Origin: SZUA-448 sp964602475
GTDB lineage: Bacteria > Bacillota > Clostridia > Lachnospirales > Lachnospiraceae
Assembly: GCA_964602475.1 (NCBI GenBank)
Contig: CAZRRN010000008.1
Coordinates: 3,003-67,002, forward strand
Direction of reading: 5' to 3'
DNA: 64,000 bases
Shown piece by piece: positions 42,880 to 52,698 of this stretch. The position numbers were made by a program, and so were the translations under genes. The stretch's first letter is position 1, and each line of letters starts with the position of its first letter. The notes beneath the pieces are model-generated. The model saw only the letters and a program-made list of their open reading frames with translations. It had not been told where the DNA came from and searched no databases.

Positions 42880-43259
42880 ATACGGCAGGCAGCAATATTT
42901 ACATGAAATTCTTCTTAAAAGAAGAAGGTTTATATAACTCTGCGAATTACGAAATCGTTTGCGAATATGCCGCAGTACTGAAACTATTGCGCAATCATTA
43001 AAAAGTAAGAAAAGTGCCCGAATCAAATCATATGTTTTCAATTTAGTTGTGCGAAATGTATAAATGGATAAATAAATAAAAAATAAGAAAAAGAAAACAA
43101 AGAAAACGATTTCGAAAAAAAGCAATAAAAGATTATTTTATGTTAAAAACGCTCGATAAAACGTAAAAAATATGTACAGATTTGGCAAAAGTGAGAAGAA
43201 AAATAAAGCCTGCCGTGATTGGTTTAGAAAAAAATTTATTAATTTGCATAAAAAACTAC
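42880..43259. other. AT-rich intergenic region before the ABC importer
   Basis: About 380 bp hold no convincing gene on either strand. A TTCTTCTT/AAGAAGAA inverted repeat near 42909-42926 and long A-rich tracts are the only visible structure. The region could carry control sites for the importer, but none was recognised with confidence. Confidence 0.5.
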
Positions 43260-43288
43260 TTGTCGAAAACGAAATAGTATAGTACAAT
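43260..43288 (+). promoter_or_regulatory. promoter of the ABC importer operon
   Basis: TTGTCG at 43260-43265 and TACAAT at 43283-43288 are 17 bp apart, about 45 bp before the first start codon. Confidence 0.7.
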
Positions 43289-43333
43289 TGCTTTATTGCA
43301 TGTTGGACATATTAGCTAAGGAGCGTTTTGACG

Positions 43334-44248
43334 ATGAAAGATTTTATGCATAACACATGGAAACATCGTGCACACCTGATTATGTGTATACCGTGTATTC
43401 TCATATTGCTGCTTTTCAATTACATTCCGATTTCGGGTCTTGTTCTTGCATTTAAGAATTTTGACACCAGACTCGGTATTTTTGGAAGCCCGTGGGCGGG
43501 ACTGGATAACTTTAAGTTTCTTATTGCTTCAAGCTCTACATTCTGGCGTATGACAAAGAATACATTGATGTACTACTTCATTTTTACATTGATCGGAACT
43601 TCGCTGAACATCATTCTTGCGATTTCCATAGATCAGTTTGTTTTCAAAAAGGTTGGAAAGATATATCAGAGCATCATGATTGTTCCAATCTTCATCTCTT
43701 ATGCAGCGGTAACCTTTATCGTAAGTGCATTCTTAAGCAATAAGGGTCTTGTCAATAATATTATCAGCTTTTTTGGAGGAGATCCTGTCAGCTGGTATAC
43801 TAACAACCAGTACTGGCCTGCAATTCTTACAATCGTAAAGATGTGGAACAGTGTTGGTTACGGATCAGTGCTTTATATGTCGGTGCTTGCCGGAATTGAT
43901 ACCGAGCTGTATGAAGCAGCGCAGATTGACGGAGCGAACAAATGGAAACAAATTACCAGAATTACTCTTCCGTCTCTGGTTCCGATGATTACAATTATGC
44001 TTTTGTTAAGCGTAGGTAACATCATGCATTCCGATACCGGTCTGTTCTATCAGGTAACGAGAGACAGCGGTGGGTTATATGCAACCACACAGGTTATTGA
44101 TTCCTATGTACTTCACTCGATTTATTATGTATCAAACTTTGGCTTTACTGCAGCAACTACTCTGTACCAGTCAGTTATTGGTCTGGTTATGATTCTTGCA
44201 GCAAATGGAGCAGTTCGTAAAATCGCGCCTGAAAATGCACTGTTCTAG
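43334..44248 (+). CDS. ABC sugar importer permease (LplB/YteP type)
   Basis: The 304-residue permease has six membrane helices and the inner-membrane EAA loop YEAAQIDGANKWKQITRITL that contacts the ATPase. The start KDFMHNTWKHRAHLIM and the phrase NYIPISGLVLAFKNF are typical of the LplB family of oligosaccharide importers. ATG at 43334 lies 10 bases after AAGGAG (43318-43323); a TTG at 43328 is too close. It is the first gene of an operon of two permeases and a binding protein. Confidence 0.92.
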   Translation: MKDFMHNTWKHRAHLIMCIPCILILLLFNYIPISGLVLAFKNFDTRLGIFGSPWAGLDNFKFLIASSSTFWRMTKNTLMYYFIFTLIGTSLNIILAISIDQFVFKKVGKIYQSIMIVPIFISYAAVTFIVSAFLSNKGLVNNIISFFGGDPVSWYTNNQYWPAILTIVKMWNSVGYGSVLYMSVLAGIDTELYEAAQIDGANKWKQITRITLPSLVPMITIMLLLSVGNIMHSDTGLFYQVTRDSGGLYATTQVIDSYVLHSIYYVSNFGFTAATTLYQSVIGLVMILAANGAVRKIAPENALF

Positions 44249-44329
44249 TCAGGGCTTGATTCGAAAAGCAGGAAACAGATGAATACAGTTAATTCACTGT
44301 ATGTTCGACAGTGAAGAAATGGGGGAAAT

Positions 44330-45256
44330 ATGAAGAGTGTAGCAGCACCTCTTAAAATAAAAGCAAAGAAGAAAAAGACAGGAGTAGGACAGTATATTCT
44401 GGGATTCATCCTTACATTATATACGATATTCTGTTTCCTTCCGATTCTTCTTGTGTTTATTATTGCATTTACTGACGAGATGACGCTTACCGTGAATGGT
44501 TTTTCGTTCTTCCCGGAGAAGTGGTCGATGGACGGTATGAATACGGTTCTTCGATATGGAAAGCAGTTAATTGTATCCTATGGTGTAACCATTGGAATTG
44601 CAGTCGTTGGAACAGTACTTGGATTGCTTATTATGAGCCTGTTTGCATTTGCTCTCAGCCGAAAAGATTTTCGTTTCAGAAAGTTTCTGTCGGTGTTTCT
44701 GATTATCCCGATGCTGTTTTCCGGCGGACAGCTTGCAAGTTATGTTATATTTACTTCTGTATATCATCTAAAGGATAGTCTTTTGCTTTTGATTCTTCCA
44801 TTGTCGGTATGTACGATGAATGTAATTATTCTTCGAACCTATATAGGCACCAGTATTCCGGAGGAACTGATGGAATCTGCGCGTATCGACGGTGCCGGTG
44901 AGTACAGAACCTTCTTTCAGATTGTATTTCCGCTGATGAAACCTGCGCTCGCGGCGGTAGGCTTTATGATGGCGACAACCTACTGGAATGACTGGCAGAA
45001 TGCATTACTTTATATAACCAGTGACAGCAAAACACCATTACAGCTTCTTTTGATTCGAATTCAGAAGAGCATTGAGGTATTACTTAATTCAAGGAACATT
45101 CCTTCGTCGGTGCTGGCCGCGATGCAGGGAAGCATCCCGAAAGAATCCGCAATCATGGCAACGGTTATCACGGTAATCGGACCGATTATGATAGCATATC
45201 CGTTTTTCCAGAAATACTTTATCAAGGGTCTTACAGTAGGCTCAGTCAAAGGTTGA
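44330..45256 (+). CDS. ABC sugar importer permease (LplC/YtcP type)
   Basis: The 308-residue second permease has six membrane helices and the EAA loop MESARIDGAGEYRTFFQIVF. The basic start (KIKAKKKK) precedes the first helix. It pairs with the upstream permease. No ATPase gene lies in the operon, which is usual for this family: a shared MsmX-type ATPase encoded elsewhere is expected. AATGGGGGAA is its ribosome binding site. Confidence 0.92.
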   Translation: MKSVAAPLKIKAKKKKTGVGQYILGFILTLYTIFCFLPILLVFIIAFTDEMTLTVNGFSFFPEKWSMDGMNTVLRYGKQLIVSYGVTIGIAVVGTVLGLLIMSLFAFALSRKDFRFRKFLSVFLIIPMLFSGGQLASYVIFTSVYHLKDSLLLLILPLSVCTMNVIILRTYIGTSIPEELMESARIDGAGEYRTFFQIVFPLMKPALAAVGFMMATTYWNDWQNALLYITSDSKTPLQLLLIRIQKSIEVLLNSRNIPSSVLAAMQGSIPKESAIMATVITVIGPIMIAYPFFQKYFIKGLTVGSVKG

Positions 45257-45312
45257 TTTCATACCGTATGCTTGATACGGTTTGAGATAAAATTCAAAGG
45301 GAGGAATTAACA

Positions 45313-46776
45313 ATGAAAAAGGTATTTAAAAGAGTACTTGCTGCAGCACTGATTGCAACAATGGTTATCTCACTTGCAGCATGTGGCGACAACAGCAAAG
45401 ACGACGGCAAAGTAACAATCAATGTTTTCAGAGATACGTTTAACCTTGCCAACGCGGACACAAAGGAAGTGAAAGCAGTAGAAGATGCGATTAATGCTTA
45501 CATCGCAGACAAGATTGATGTAAAGATTACCCTGACCGATATCGGCAGTGGTGAGTACAAAGACAAAGCACAGCTTGCTCTTAAGAACAACGAAATCAAT
45601 CTGCTTTGGACTGCAAGCTGGATGGAACTGGTTGGATGTGATGATGTATACAAGGACAATTCCGTATATGATATCAGTACACTTCTTAAGGGATCGACTT
45701 TATACAATTCTATACCGGAATCAATCTGGGCAGCAAGCCGTTACGACGGAAAAGATTATTTTGTTCCTTGTTACAAAGAGTCTGCAGAAGGCTATGAATT
45801 AATGTTCCGTACCGATCTTATCGAGCTTTACGGATGGGATATCTCCAATATTTCTTCCTTAAAGGACATCGAGCCTATGCTTGAGGATCTGAAGAATGCA
45901 GGAAACATCAAATATCCTTACCTGACTCAGAAGACAGCAATGTTCCACAGATATTATCTGGACGATTTTGATTTCTTCACACAGGAAAGCTTTGTTGCAG
46001 TTGACAGAGACACCAATGAAGTTGTTAACAGTGTTCAGTCTGCAGAATACAAAGAGTTCGTAACCTTGATGGCTGAATGGCATGAAAAAGGCTACTTAAG
46101 CGAAGATGATGCAACGAAGCAGACCACAGATACCACAACACAGTCAAAGGATTGGGGTATTTCATGGTGGACCAGCGTTCCGAACAACGACGAAGCAGAT
46201 TCACGTTACAAACAGTCAGTAGATATGGCACAGATTACCGATAAGTATGCTCACTCTACAACAACTCTTGGCTCCTGCTTCTGTGTAACCTCAAACAGTA
46301 CCGAAGCACAGGCTAAGGCTTGTGTTGATTTCCTTGGTCTCCTTTACACCGACAAGGCTCTTGCTGACCTTTATACCTTTGGTATTGAAGGTACCGACTA
46401 TGACTTAGTTAATGGTAAGGTTGTTAAGAAGGGTGACATGTACAACCACAGTGCTTGGGAATCTTGTAATGTACTTTGCCTGTCTCTGACATCTGATGAG
46501 CCGGACGAAAAGGTTCAGTTATACAAGGATTTCAACAACGCAGCAGTAGCATCCTGTGCAGCTGGATTCCGTTATAATGTAACTCCTGTTGAAGCAGAAT
46601 TTACAGCATGCCAGACAGTATTTGAAGAGTACGGATTTATTCTTGAGAACGGTGGTATTGCTTCTGCTGATATCGATGCAACACTTGCAGCATATCAGAC
46701 AGCACTTGATGCAGCCGGATATCAGAAGGTTCTTACTGAGTTCCAGAATCAGTACAACGAATGGAAGAATCAGTAA
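45313..46776 (+). CDS. extracellular solute-binding lipoprotein of the ABC importer
   Basis: The 487-residue lipoprotein has lipobox ISLAAC (Cys24) and the two-lobed fold of CUT1 oligosaccharide-binding proteins. It belongs to the LplA/DUF3502 type, with ending KVLTEFQNQYNEWKNQ. AAAGGGAGGAA lies just before ATG 45313. As the last gene of the operon it delivers the substrate to the two permeases; the sugar is unknown. A strong bidirectional terminator follows. Confidence 0.92.
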   Translation: MKKVFKRVLAAALIATMVISLAACGDNSKDDGKVTINVFRDTFNLANADTKEVKAVEDAINAYIADKIDVKITLTDIGSGEYKDKAQLALKNNEINLLWTASWMELVGCDDVYKDNSVYDISTLLKGSTLYNSIPESIWAASRYDGKDYFVPCYKESAEGYELMFRTDLIELYGWDISNISSLKDIEPMLEDLKNAGNIKYPYLTQKTAMFHRYYLDDFDFFTQESFVAVDRDTNEVVNSVQSAEYKEFVTLMAEWHEKGYLSEDDATKQTTDTTTQSKDWGISWWTSVPNNDEADSRYKQSVDMAQITDKYAHSTTTLGSCFCVTSNSTEAQAKACVDFLGLLYTDKALADLYTFGIEGTDYDLVNGKVVKKGDMYNHSAWESCNVLCLSLTSDEPDEKVQLYKDFNNAAVASCAAGFRYNVTPVEAEFTACQTVFEEYGFILENGGIASADIDATLAAYQTALDAAGYQKVLTEFQNQYNEWKNQ

Positions 46777-46795
46777 TCAAGTAACAAAAGGTAAT

Positions 46796-46835
46796 AAAAA
46801 AGCAGCGAACCGACTCAGGTTCGCTGCTTTTTTTG
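46796..46835. terminator. bidirectional terminator between the ABC operon and the minus-strand MATE gene
   Basis: The stem AGCAGCGAACC/GGTTCGCTGCT (46801-46811/46818-46828) is flanked by A and T tracts on both sides, so it works on both strands. Confidence 0.95.
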
Positions 46836-46872
46836 TAGGACAATAACATCCGAAAATAGCAGTAAAGGCGGC

Positions 46873-48231
46873 CTAGCATACTCTCTTATGAGTCCGCTTA
46901 TGATATAGAAGGATAAAGCAGAGCAGATGTGCAAGAGATGTTAAGCTCCAGGAGATTGGATAGGATACATACAATAATTCAAGTGAAGGCGCACTTTGAA
47001 ACACAGTAAAAATCCAAATGATTCGAAAGGCACAGACACCAAGAAGGGTTACAACCATGGGAAGAACGGAATGACCCATTCCTCGAATACTTCCAACCAG
47101 GACATCCATTGTACCACAGGTAAAATAGGTCGGAAAAATAATACTTATCCGAAGCAGCCCATAAGCGATTACTTCTGCTTCATCATTATAAATACGAAGA
47201 AGTGAATCACCGAACTGTAATCCGAGAAATCCAAGTCCCAGACCAACAGCAGCTACCATGGAAAGACAAATGATAAGAATTGAACTTATACGTTTATTGT
47301 TGCCGGCACCGGTATTCTGACCGGTAAAGCTGATGGAAGTTTGATGAAAGGCATTCATGGAAGTATAGACGAAGCCTTCCAGATTGCAGGCGGCGGTATT
47401 GCCGGCAACAGCAACGGAACCGAACGAATTGACAGAGGACTGGATAATTACATTGGACACGGAGAAAAGTGCGCCCTGAATTCCTGCAGGAAGTCCGATG
47501 CGGGCGATCTGCAGCATGATTTTTGCGTTGATTCTCATCTTTGACATTGTAAGCCGGTAGCAGGCATTGTCACGAAAAAGACAGAGCAGAACAAGAAATG
47601 CAGAAATACCCTGCGATATTACAGTGGCAAGTGCAACACCGGCAACATCCATATCAAAGTTTATTACAAAGAGAAGATTCAAAAGGACGTTAACAACTCC
47701 TGCTCCGAGCAGAAAAAATAACGGACGCATGGTATCGCCGACAGCACGAAGAATGGAGCTGCCGAAATTATAGAGCAGCATAAAGGGCATTCCGGCAAAA
47801 AAAATCCGCATATATATAACAGCAAGATCAAGTACATCCTCCGGAGTTTCCATAAGAATCAGCAGAGGGCGGGCTAGGGAGATACCGACAATACTTAAGA
47901 AAATGCCGCAGATAAGGCTTAGGCCTACTGCAGTGTGTGCTGTCTCGTTTACGCTGCTCTCCTGACCGCCTCCGTAGTATTTTGAAATAAGAACGTTGAC
48001 ACCGACCGAAAGACCAAGAAAGACATTTACAAGAAGATTGATCAGTGAACTGGTTGAACCGACCGCTGCGAGTGACTGACGTCCTGCATACCGGCCGACA
48101 ACCACCATATCGGCAGCGTTAAAGAGCAGCTGCAGAATACCGGAAAAGATCAGCGGTAAAGTAAAGAGCAGTATTTTACCAAAAAGAGGACCGTTACACA
48201 TATCAATTTCAAAACTATGGTTTTTTTTCAT
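46873..48231 (-). CDS. MATE-family efflux transporter
   Basis: The 452-residue protein has twelve membrane helices in two six-helix halves, with the MATE start LFGKILLFTLPLIFSGILQLLFNAADMVVVGRYAG shortened here to its core LPLIFSGILQLLFNAADMVV, and the second half starting LQIARIGLPAGIQGALFS. It exports cationic drugs or metabolites with Na+ or H+. The minus-strand ribosome binding site GGAGAG lies just before its ATG. It is transcribed away from proS and converges with the ABC operon. Confidence 0.92.
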   Translation of the reverse strand: MKKNHSFEIDMCNGPLFGKILLFTLPLIFSGILQLLFNAADMVVVGRYAGRQSLAAVGSTSSLINLLVNVFLGLSVGVNVLISKYYGGGQESSVNETAHTAVGLSLICGIFLSIVGISLARPLLILMETPEDVLDLAVIYMRIFFAGMPFMLLYNFGSSILRAVGDTMRPLFFLLGAGVVNVLLNLLFVINFDMDVAGVALATVISQGISAFLVLLCLFRDNACYRLTMSKMRINAKIMLQIARIGLPAGIQGALFSVSNVIIQSSVNSFGSVAVAGNTAACNLEGFVYTSMNAFHQTSISFTGQNTGAGNNKRISSILIICLSMVAAVGLGLGFLGLQFGDSLLRIYNDEAEVIAYGLLRISIIFPTYFTCGTMDVLVGSIRGMGHSVLPMVVTLLGVCAFRIIWIFTVFQSAPSLELLYVSYPISWSLTSLAHLLCFILLYHKRTHKRVC

Positions 48232-48391
48232 ATCTCTCCGTTTCTTTTTTACAATCCTTAATTATGATGCTTTTTACCAATTGACAGTAACGAAAGCGAT
48301 AGATCCGGCTCTTGTATCTGACACTTCTTCTTATCGCTCCATTTTAGCACACAGAGAAGCTTTCGGCTACCGCATTTTCGCAGATTTCATA

Positions 48392-48420
48392 GTGACAAAT
48401 CGTGAATTCTGTGGCATAAT
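48392..48420 (+). promoter_or_regulatory. promoter of proS
   Basis: GTGACA at 48392-48397 and CATAAT at 48415-48420 are 17 bp apart. I see no T-box leader in the 43 bases that follow. Confidence 0.6.
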
Positions 48421-48462
48421 GAACAAAGTCAGTTAATTTATATCTATGGATTGGAGAATGCT

Positions 48463-50184
48463 ATGAAGGTTAGAAATCTGGTCGGGGATCGTTTTAAGGA
48501 GCGTCCGGCAGACTGTATCATTGACAGTCACGCTATTATGATTAAAGGCGGATACATAAAATATGTGGCAAACGGTATTTATTCTCTCTATCCGCCGGCA
48601 AAGAGAATTACTAAGAAGATTGAGAAGATTATCCGTGAGGAAATGGATCGTATTGACGGGCAGGAGGTTCTGTTTCCGGTCGCACTTCCAGGTTCGCTTT
48701 GGGAGGAATCCGGAAGGTATGACAGTGTCGGTGGAGAACTGCTTCGGTTTACCGACCGTAACGGAAGTAAAATGGTTCTTGGTATGACGCATGAAGAAGC
48801 TGCAGTACAGCTGGTACGTGATTATGCCAAGACGTATGCACGTTACCCTTTTATGATCTATCAGATCCAGACGAAGTTTAGGGATGAAGCAAGACCGAGA
48901 GCCGGATTGATCCGTGTTCGTGAATTTACAATGAAGGATGCGTATTCATTTCATACCTCACAGGAGGATCTGGAGGAATACTATTATAAATGCTATGATG
49001 CCTATAACAGAATTTTTTCACGGTGCGGAATTCCACAGACGGTCGTTGTTAAGTCTGATTCTGGAATGATGGGCGGCAACATTTCACATGAGTATATGCT
49101 TCTGACTCCGGCTGGAGAGGATACAATCGCAATCTGTACCGAATGTGATTACAAGGCCAATATGGAAGCAGCAGAGAGTATAACAGACAACACGGAGTCG
49201 GCTCCGGCAGAAGAATTGAAGGAAGTGTCGACACCTCACATGGGAACCATTGAAGAACTGTGCAGCTTTCTGCGAATCAAACCGCAGGATACCTGTAAAG
49301 CAGTGGTTTATCAAAGAAATAAAGATGATTCCTATGTGGTAATATTTATTCGCGGTGATCTTGACGTTAACGAGTCCAAGCTGACCAAAGCGGTCGGAGG
49401 TGATGTTCACACGGCAGTGATTACCGAAGAATCCGGACTGACGGCCGGCTTTATCGGACCCAAGGGACTGCCGTCACATGTGACGGTACTGTTTGACAGG
49501 TCATTACAGGGACGGAATTCAGTAGCAACAGGCGCGAATAAAGCGGATGCCCATTACGTTGGATTTCAAATTGAACGTGATTATGGTTCGGCAGAATACC
49601 TTGACCTTTCCAAGATTGTGGAAGGCGGAATCTGTCCGAAATGTGGGAAAAAGGCCATTAGCATTTCCAGAGGAATTGAAGTGGGAAATATCTTCCAGCT
49701 TGGTACGAAGTATTCGAAAGCAATGGACATGACCTATATTGATGCGGAAGGAGAAAGCCATTATGCAATTATGGGCTGCTACGGAATCGGAGTAGGAAGA
49801 CTTGCTGCATCGGTAGCTGAGGTCTGTCATGATGATTACGGGCCAATCTGGCCGATTAACATTGCACCGTGGGAGGTTGAGCTTTGTTGCCTTCGTGTGG
49901 ATGATGAAGCAACCAAGAGCATAAGTGACAGCATATATGATACAATGACAAAAGAAGGAATTGAGGTTCTGTATGACGATCGTGATATTCGTCCGGGAGT
50001 GATGTTTGCGGATGCAGATCTTTTTGGTATCCCTGTCCGCGTCATTGTCAGTCCGAGAAATCTTTTGGAGGGCATGATCGAGATAGTCACCAGAGACAAG
50101 AAAATATCCATGAAGGTTCCAAAAGATGAAGTGATGATAAAAGTTAGAGAGGTTCTTTCAGAATTATATCAGGAGTCAAAATGA
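48463..50184 (+). CDS. proS: prolyl-tRNA synthetase (bacterial type with editing domain)
   Basis: The 573-residue class II synthetase has motif 2 (TKFRDEARPRAGLIRVREF) and motif 3 (GCYGIGVGRLAASVAE), the YbaK-like editing insertion between them (about 225-385), and the anticodon-binding domain at the end. ATG at 48463 is used because TTGGAGA lies just before; an in-frame TTG at 48451 is part of that site. The gene overlaps the next start by four bases (ATGA), so the following membrane protein is translationally coupled to it. Confidence 0.96.
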   Translation: MKVRNLVGDRFKERPADCIIDSHAIMIKGGYIKYVANGIYSLYPPAKRITKKIEKIIREEMDRIDGQEVLFPVALPGSLWEESGRYDSVGGELLRFTDRNGSKMVLGMTHEEAAVQLVRDYAKTYARYPFMIYQIQTKFRDEARPRAGLIRVREFTMKDAYSFHTSQEDLEEYYYKCYDAYNRIFSRCGIPQTVVVKSDSGMMGGNISHEYMLLTPAGEDTIAICTECDYKANMEAAESITDNTESAPAEELKEVSTPHMGTIEELCSFLRIKPQDTCKAVVYQRNKDDSYVVIFIRGDLDVNESKLTKAVGGDVHTAVITEESGLTAGFIGPKGLPSHVTVLFDRSLQGRNSVATGANKADAHYVGFQIERDYGSAEYLDLSKIVEGGICPKCGKKAISISRGIEVGNIFQLGTKYSKAMDMTYIDAEGESHYAIMGCYGIGVGRLAASVAEVCHDDYGPIWPINIAPWEVELCCLRVDDEATKSISDSIYDTMTKEGIEVLYDDRDIRPGVMFADADLFGIPVRVIVSPRNLLEGMIEIVTRDKKISMKVPKDEVMIKVREVLSELYQESK

Positions 50185-52619
50185 ACGTGAAACACAAGCT
50201 GGGAACTCTGTTTTTCCCGCTGACATTTGCATATTACGAGCTATTGTTTCATCTCTTTGTATTCAAAGGGATGGATGCAGACATTGTATTTCCGGTTTTA
50301 TTCGGAGCAATTTTCGGATGTGTGGCAGCGGTACTGACAACCGGGTTTTCCAGAAGAATCAATTTATGCCTGTCTTGGATATTATTGAGTCTGGATGCTT
50401 TTATCTGTTGTGGACAGAGGGTTTATTTCTCAGTATTCAAGACGTTTCTGGCACCGACGGCAATTGTTAAAAATGCCGGAGCTGTAACAGAGTTTTTTGG
50501 TCAGGTACTTTACAGTATCTGGCTTTGCTCTGTTTCGGTACTACTGTTTGCTCTTCCGTTTGGAGTACTAGCCGTATTACTTAAGAAACAAATATATGGC
50601 GGAACGGTCAGCAATCAAGTGACACAGCAAGATGAATCTACGAGCGAAGCGGCAACCGAACTGACAAACGAAGCGGCAACCGAACTGACAAACGAAGCAG
50701 CAACCGAAGAGACGACGGAAGCGGCAACCGAAGAGACAAACGAAGCGGCAACCGAAGAGACGACGGAAGCGGCAACCGAAGAGACAAACGAAGCGGCAAC
50801 CGAAGAGACGACGGAAGCGGCAACCGAAGAGACGACGGAAGCGGCAACCGAAGCGGCAACCGAAGAGACGACGGAAGCGATGACCGAACAGGAAGGAGAG
50901 CTGCTTGCAGCATCTGTTGATAAGGCTGCAGAAAACGGAAAAATTGAACAGGATGAGAGCAAACGGCGAAGGAGAGGCGTTCGCACACCTTTGATCTATT
51001 TCGCAGTGGGGATTGTTCTATGTGGTATCGTTGTTGGACTGTTTCCATTATATGATACAGAGAACCATTCTCCAAGGCAGCTGGTTCTGGAGGACTGGAT
51101 TCAGGAATTCGGATATCAGAAGCTCGGAGTAGCAGTCAGCGTATGCAAGGATATCGGAGACTGGCTGTTTCAGGCGGAGGGAAATGCAGAAGAGGATATT
51201 ACTTATGTTCCGCTTCCGACTGTGACACCGATAATGACTTCAAGTCCGACACCGGTTGTTTCGTTAACCCCGACAGCTGTACCAACTAAAACAACAACCC
51301 CGACAGAAACGACAGCACCAACTCCGAGTCCGACGGCAGCACCAACTCCGAGTCTGACACCGACGCCAATAGATACTTCTCCGAATATACTTGATATTGA
51401 TTTTGCCACATTAGCGGAGACAGAAACAAATGATATTATTAAAAAAATGCATCTTTATTTTTCCCAGGCAGAACCAACGAACAAGAATGAATACACCGGA
51501 ATGTTTGAGGGCTATAATCTGATCAGCATCTGTGCAGAAGCCTTTTCTCCTTATGTGATTTCCGAAGAATTAACTCCGACACTATATCGGATGTATCACG
51601 AGGGATTTCAGTTTACAGATTATTATGAAGGAGTATGGTTCTCGAGTACAAGCGATGGGGAGTATCTGATGGATACAGGACTATACCCGCAGCAATACCG
51701 GAGTATGGCAAAGTCGGCAGAGAATCTCATGTACTTTTGTCTGGGAAATCAATTTCGAAAGCTTGGATATACAACATTTGCCTACCATAATCATACCTAC
51801 GATTACTACAGCCGAGATTTATCCCACCCTAATATGGGCTACACCTACAAAGGGGAAGGAAATGGACTGGCAGAGCAGGATACCTGGCCGGAATCAGATC
51901 TGATTATGATGCAGGAAACGCTTCCGGATTATCTGAACGAAGAAAACTTTCATATCTATTATATGACAGTAAGCGGACATAAAGATTATTTGTTTTCAAA
52001 TAATAGAATGTCAAAGAAGAACCGTGAACTGGTAGAGGGACTTGATTACTCGGAACCGGTGCTTGCTTATATCGCCTGTAATCTGGAACTGGAGCATGCA
52101 CTGGCGTATCTCGTAGAAGAGCTTGAAGCGGCCGGAAAGCTTGATAAGACGGTATTTGTACTGACAGCTGATCATTATCCCTATGGACTGACCAACGAGG
52201 AACTGAATGAGCTCGCCGGAGAAGAACTTGATGAAAGCTTCGGAATATACAAGAATGCATTGTTAATCTGGAATTCGGCAATGGAAGAACCGGTTGTGAC
52301 AGACAAACCCTGTTCCAATGTTGATGTGCTTCCGACTGTATCCAATCTGTTTGGACTTGAATACGATTCCCGTCTGCTGATGGGTCGGGATATCCTTTCG
52401 GACGAGCCCGGAATGGTATTTTTCAATAACTGGAGCTTTATCACGGAGCTTTGTACTTACAGCTCGAGAACCGGAGAGTTGATTGTAAAAGATGGAGTCG
52501 AGCTTCCTTCCGGATATCGTAAGACGATAACCTCCATTTTATCCTCCAGATTTGACATGGCAACCAAGCTGTTGAACGAAAACTATTATTCTTACATACC
52601 ATTGTTAAGCGGGCAGTAA
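50181..52619 (+). CDS. LTA synthase-like membrane phosphoglycerol transferase/sulfatase-fold protein
   Basis: The 812-residue protein has about four N-terminal helices (residues 8-136), a cytoplasmic or loop repeat of EAATEETN units (156-237), a fifth helix (about 270-291), a Pro/Thr-rich linker (about 345-405) and a C-terminal extracellular alkaline-phosphatase-fold domain. Active-site features of LtaS are kept: Glu in ICAEAF, catalytic Thr490 in SSTSDGEY, SGHKDY and TADHYPYG with Asp-His. It should transfer phosphoglycerol or a similar group to an envelope polymer. The start overlaps the proS stop. The long repeat between helices is not part of ordinary LtaS. Confidence 0.87.
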   Translation: MNVKHKLGTLFFPLTFAYYELLFHLFVFKGMDADIVFPVLFGAIFGCVAAVLTTGFSRRINLCLSWILLSLDAFICCGQRVYFSVFKTFLAPTAIVKNAGAVTEFFGQVLYSIWLCSVSVLLFALPFGVLAVLLKKQIYGGTVSNQVTQQDESTSEAATELTNEAATELTNEAATEETTEAATEETNEAATEETTEAATEETNEAATEETTEAATEETTEAATEAATEETTEAMTEQEGELLAASVDKAAENGKIEQDESKRRRRGVRTPLIYFAVGIVLCGIVVGLFPLYDTENHSPRQLVLEDWIQEFGYQKLGVAVSVCKDIGDWLFQAEGNAEEDITYVPLPTVTPIMTSSPTPVVSLTPTAVPTKTTTPTETTAPTPSPTAAPTPSLTPTPIDTSPNILDIDFATLAETETNDIIKKMHLYFSQAEPTNKNEYTGMFEGYNLISICAEAFSPYVISEELTPTLYRMYHEGFQFTDYYEGVWFSSTSDGEYLMDTGLYPQQYRSMAKSAENLMYFCLGNQFRKLGYTTFAYHNHTYDYYSRDLSHPNMGYTYKGEGNGLAEQDTWPESDLIMMQETLPDYLNEENFHIYYMTVSGHKDYLFSNNRMSKKNRELVEGLDYSEPVLAYIACNLELEHALAYLVEELEAAGKLDKTVFVLTADHYPYGLTNEELNELAGEELDESFGIYKNALLIWNSAMEEPVVTDKPCSNVDVLPTVSNLFGLEYDSRLLMGRDILSDEPGMVFFNNWSFITELCTYSSRTGELIVKDGVELPSGYRKTITSILSSRFDMATKLLNENYYSYIPLLSGQ
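50646..50891 (+). repeat. 24-bp in-frame minisatellite in the LTA synthase-like gene
   Basis: About ten copies of a 24-bp unit, GAAGCGGCAACCGAAGAGAC plus AAAC or GACG, lie head to tail, with one 12-bp half unit. Two alternating variants code EAATEETN and EAATEETT, and the first two copies code EAATELTN. The near-identity of the units suggests recent expansion. Confidence 0.93.
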
Positions 52620-52652
52620 TGAGACCCATGCAGCACTTCTTTTATAACATAT

Positions 52653-52690
52653 AAAAAGGCCGGAGAACCGATTGATTCTCCGGCTTTTAA
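52653..52690. terminator. bidirectional terminator between the LTA synthase-like gene and GH5 gene
   Basis: GCCGGAGAA (52659-52667) pairs with TTCTCCGGC (52676-52684); A and T tracts flank both sides. Confidence 0.9.
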
Positions 52691-52698
52691 TCTAATAA

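Noticed and set aside
42733..43125. A 130-residue Phe/Leu-rich open frame on the minus strand downstream of the hydrogenase fusion.
   Set aside because: It arises from A-rich sequence, runs through a clear terminator hairpin and shows no ribosome binding site or domain.
48240..48462. Looked for a T-box leader before proS.
   Set aside because: No T-box consensus or leader terminator is present and the promoter lies only about 43 bases before the start.
50615..51075. Two minus-strand open frames rich in Ser/Val or Leu/Arg opposite the LTA synthase-like repeat.
   Set aside because: They are shadows of the 24-bp repeat, which lacks stop codons in several frames.
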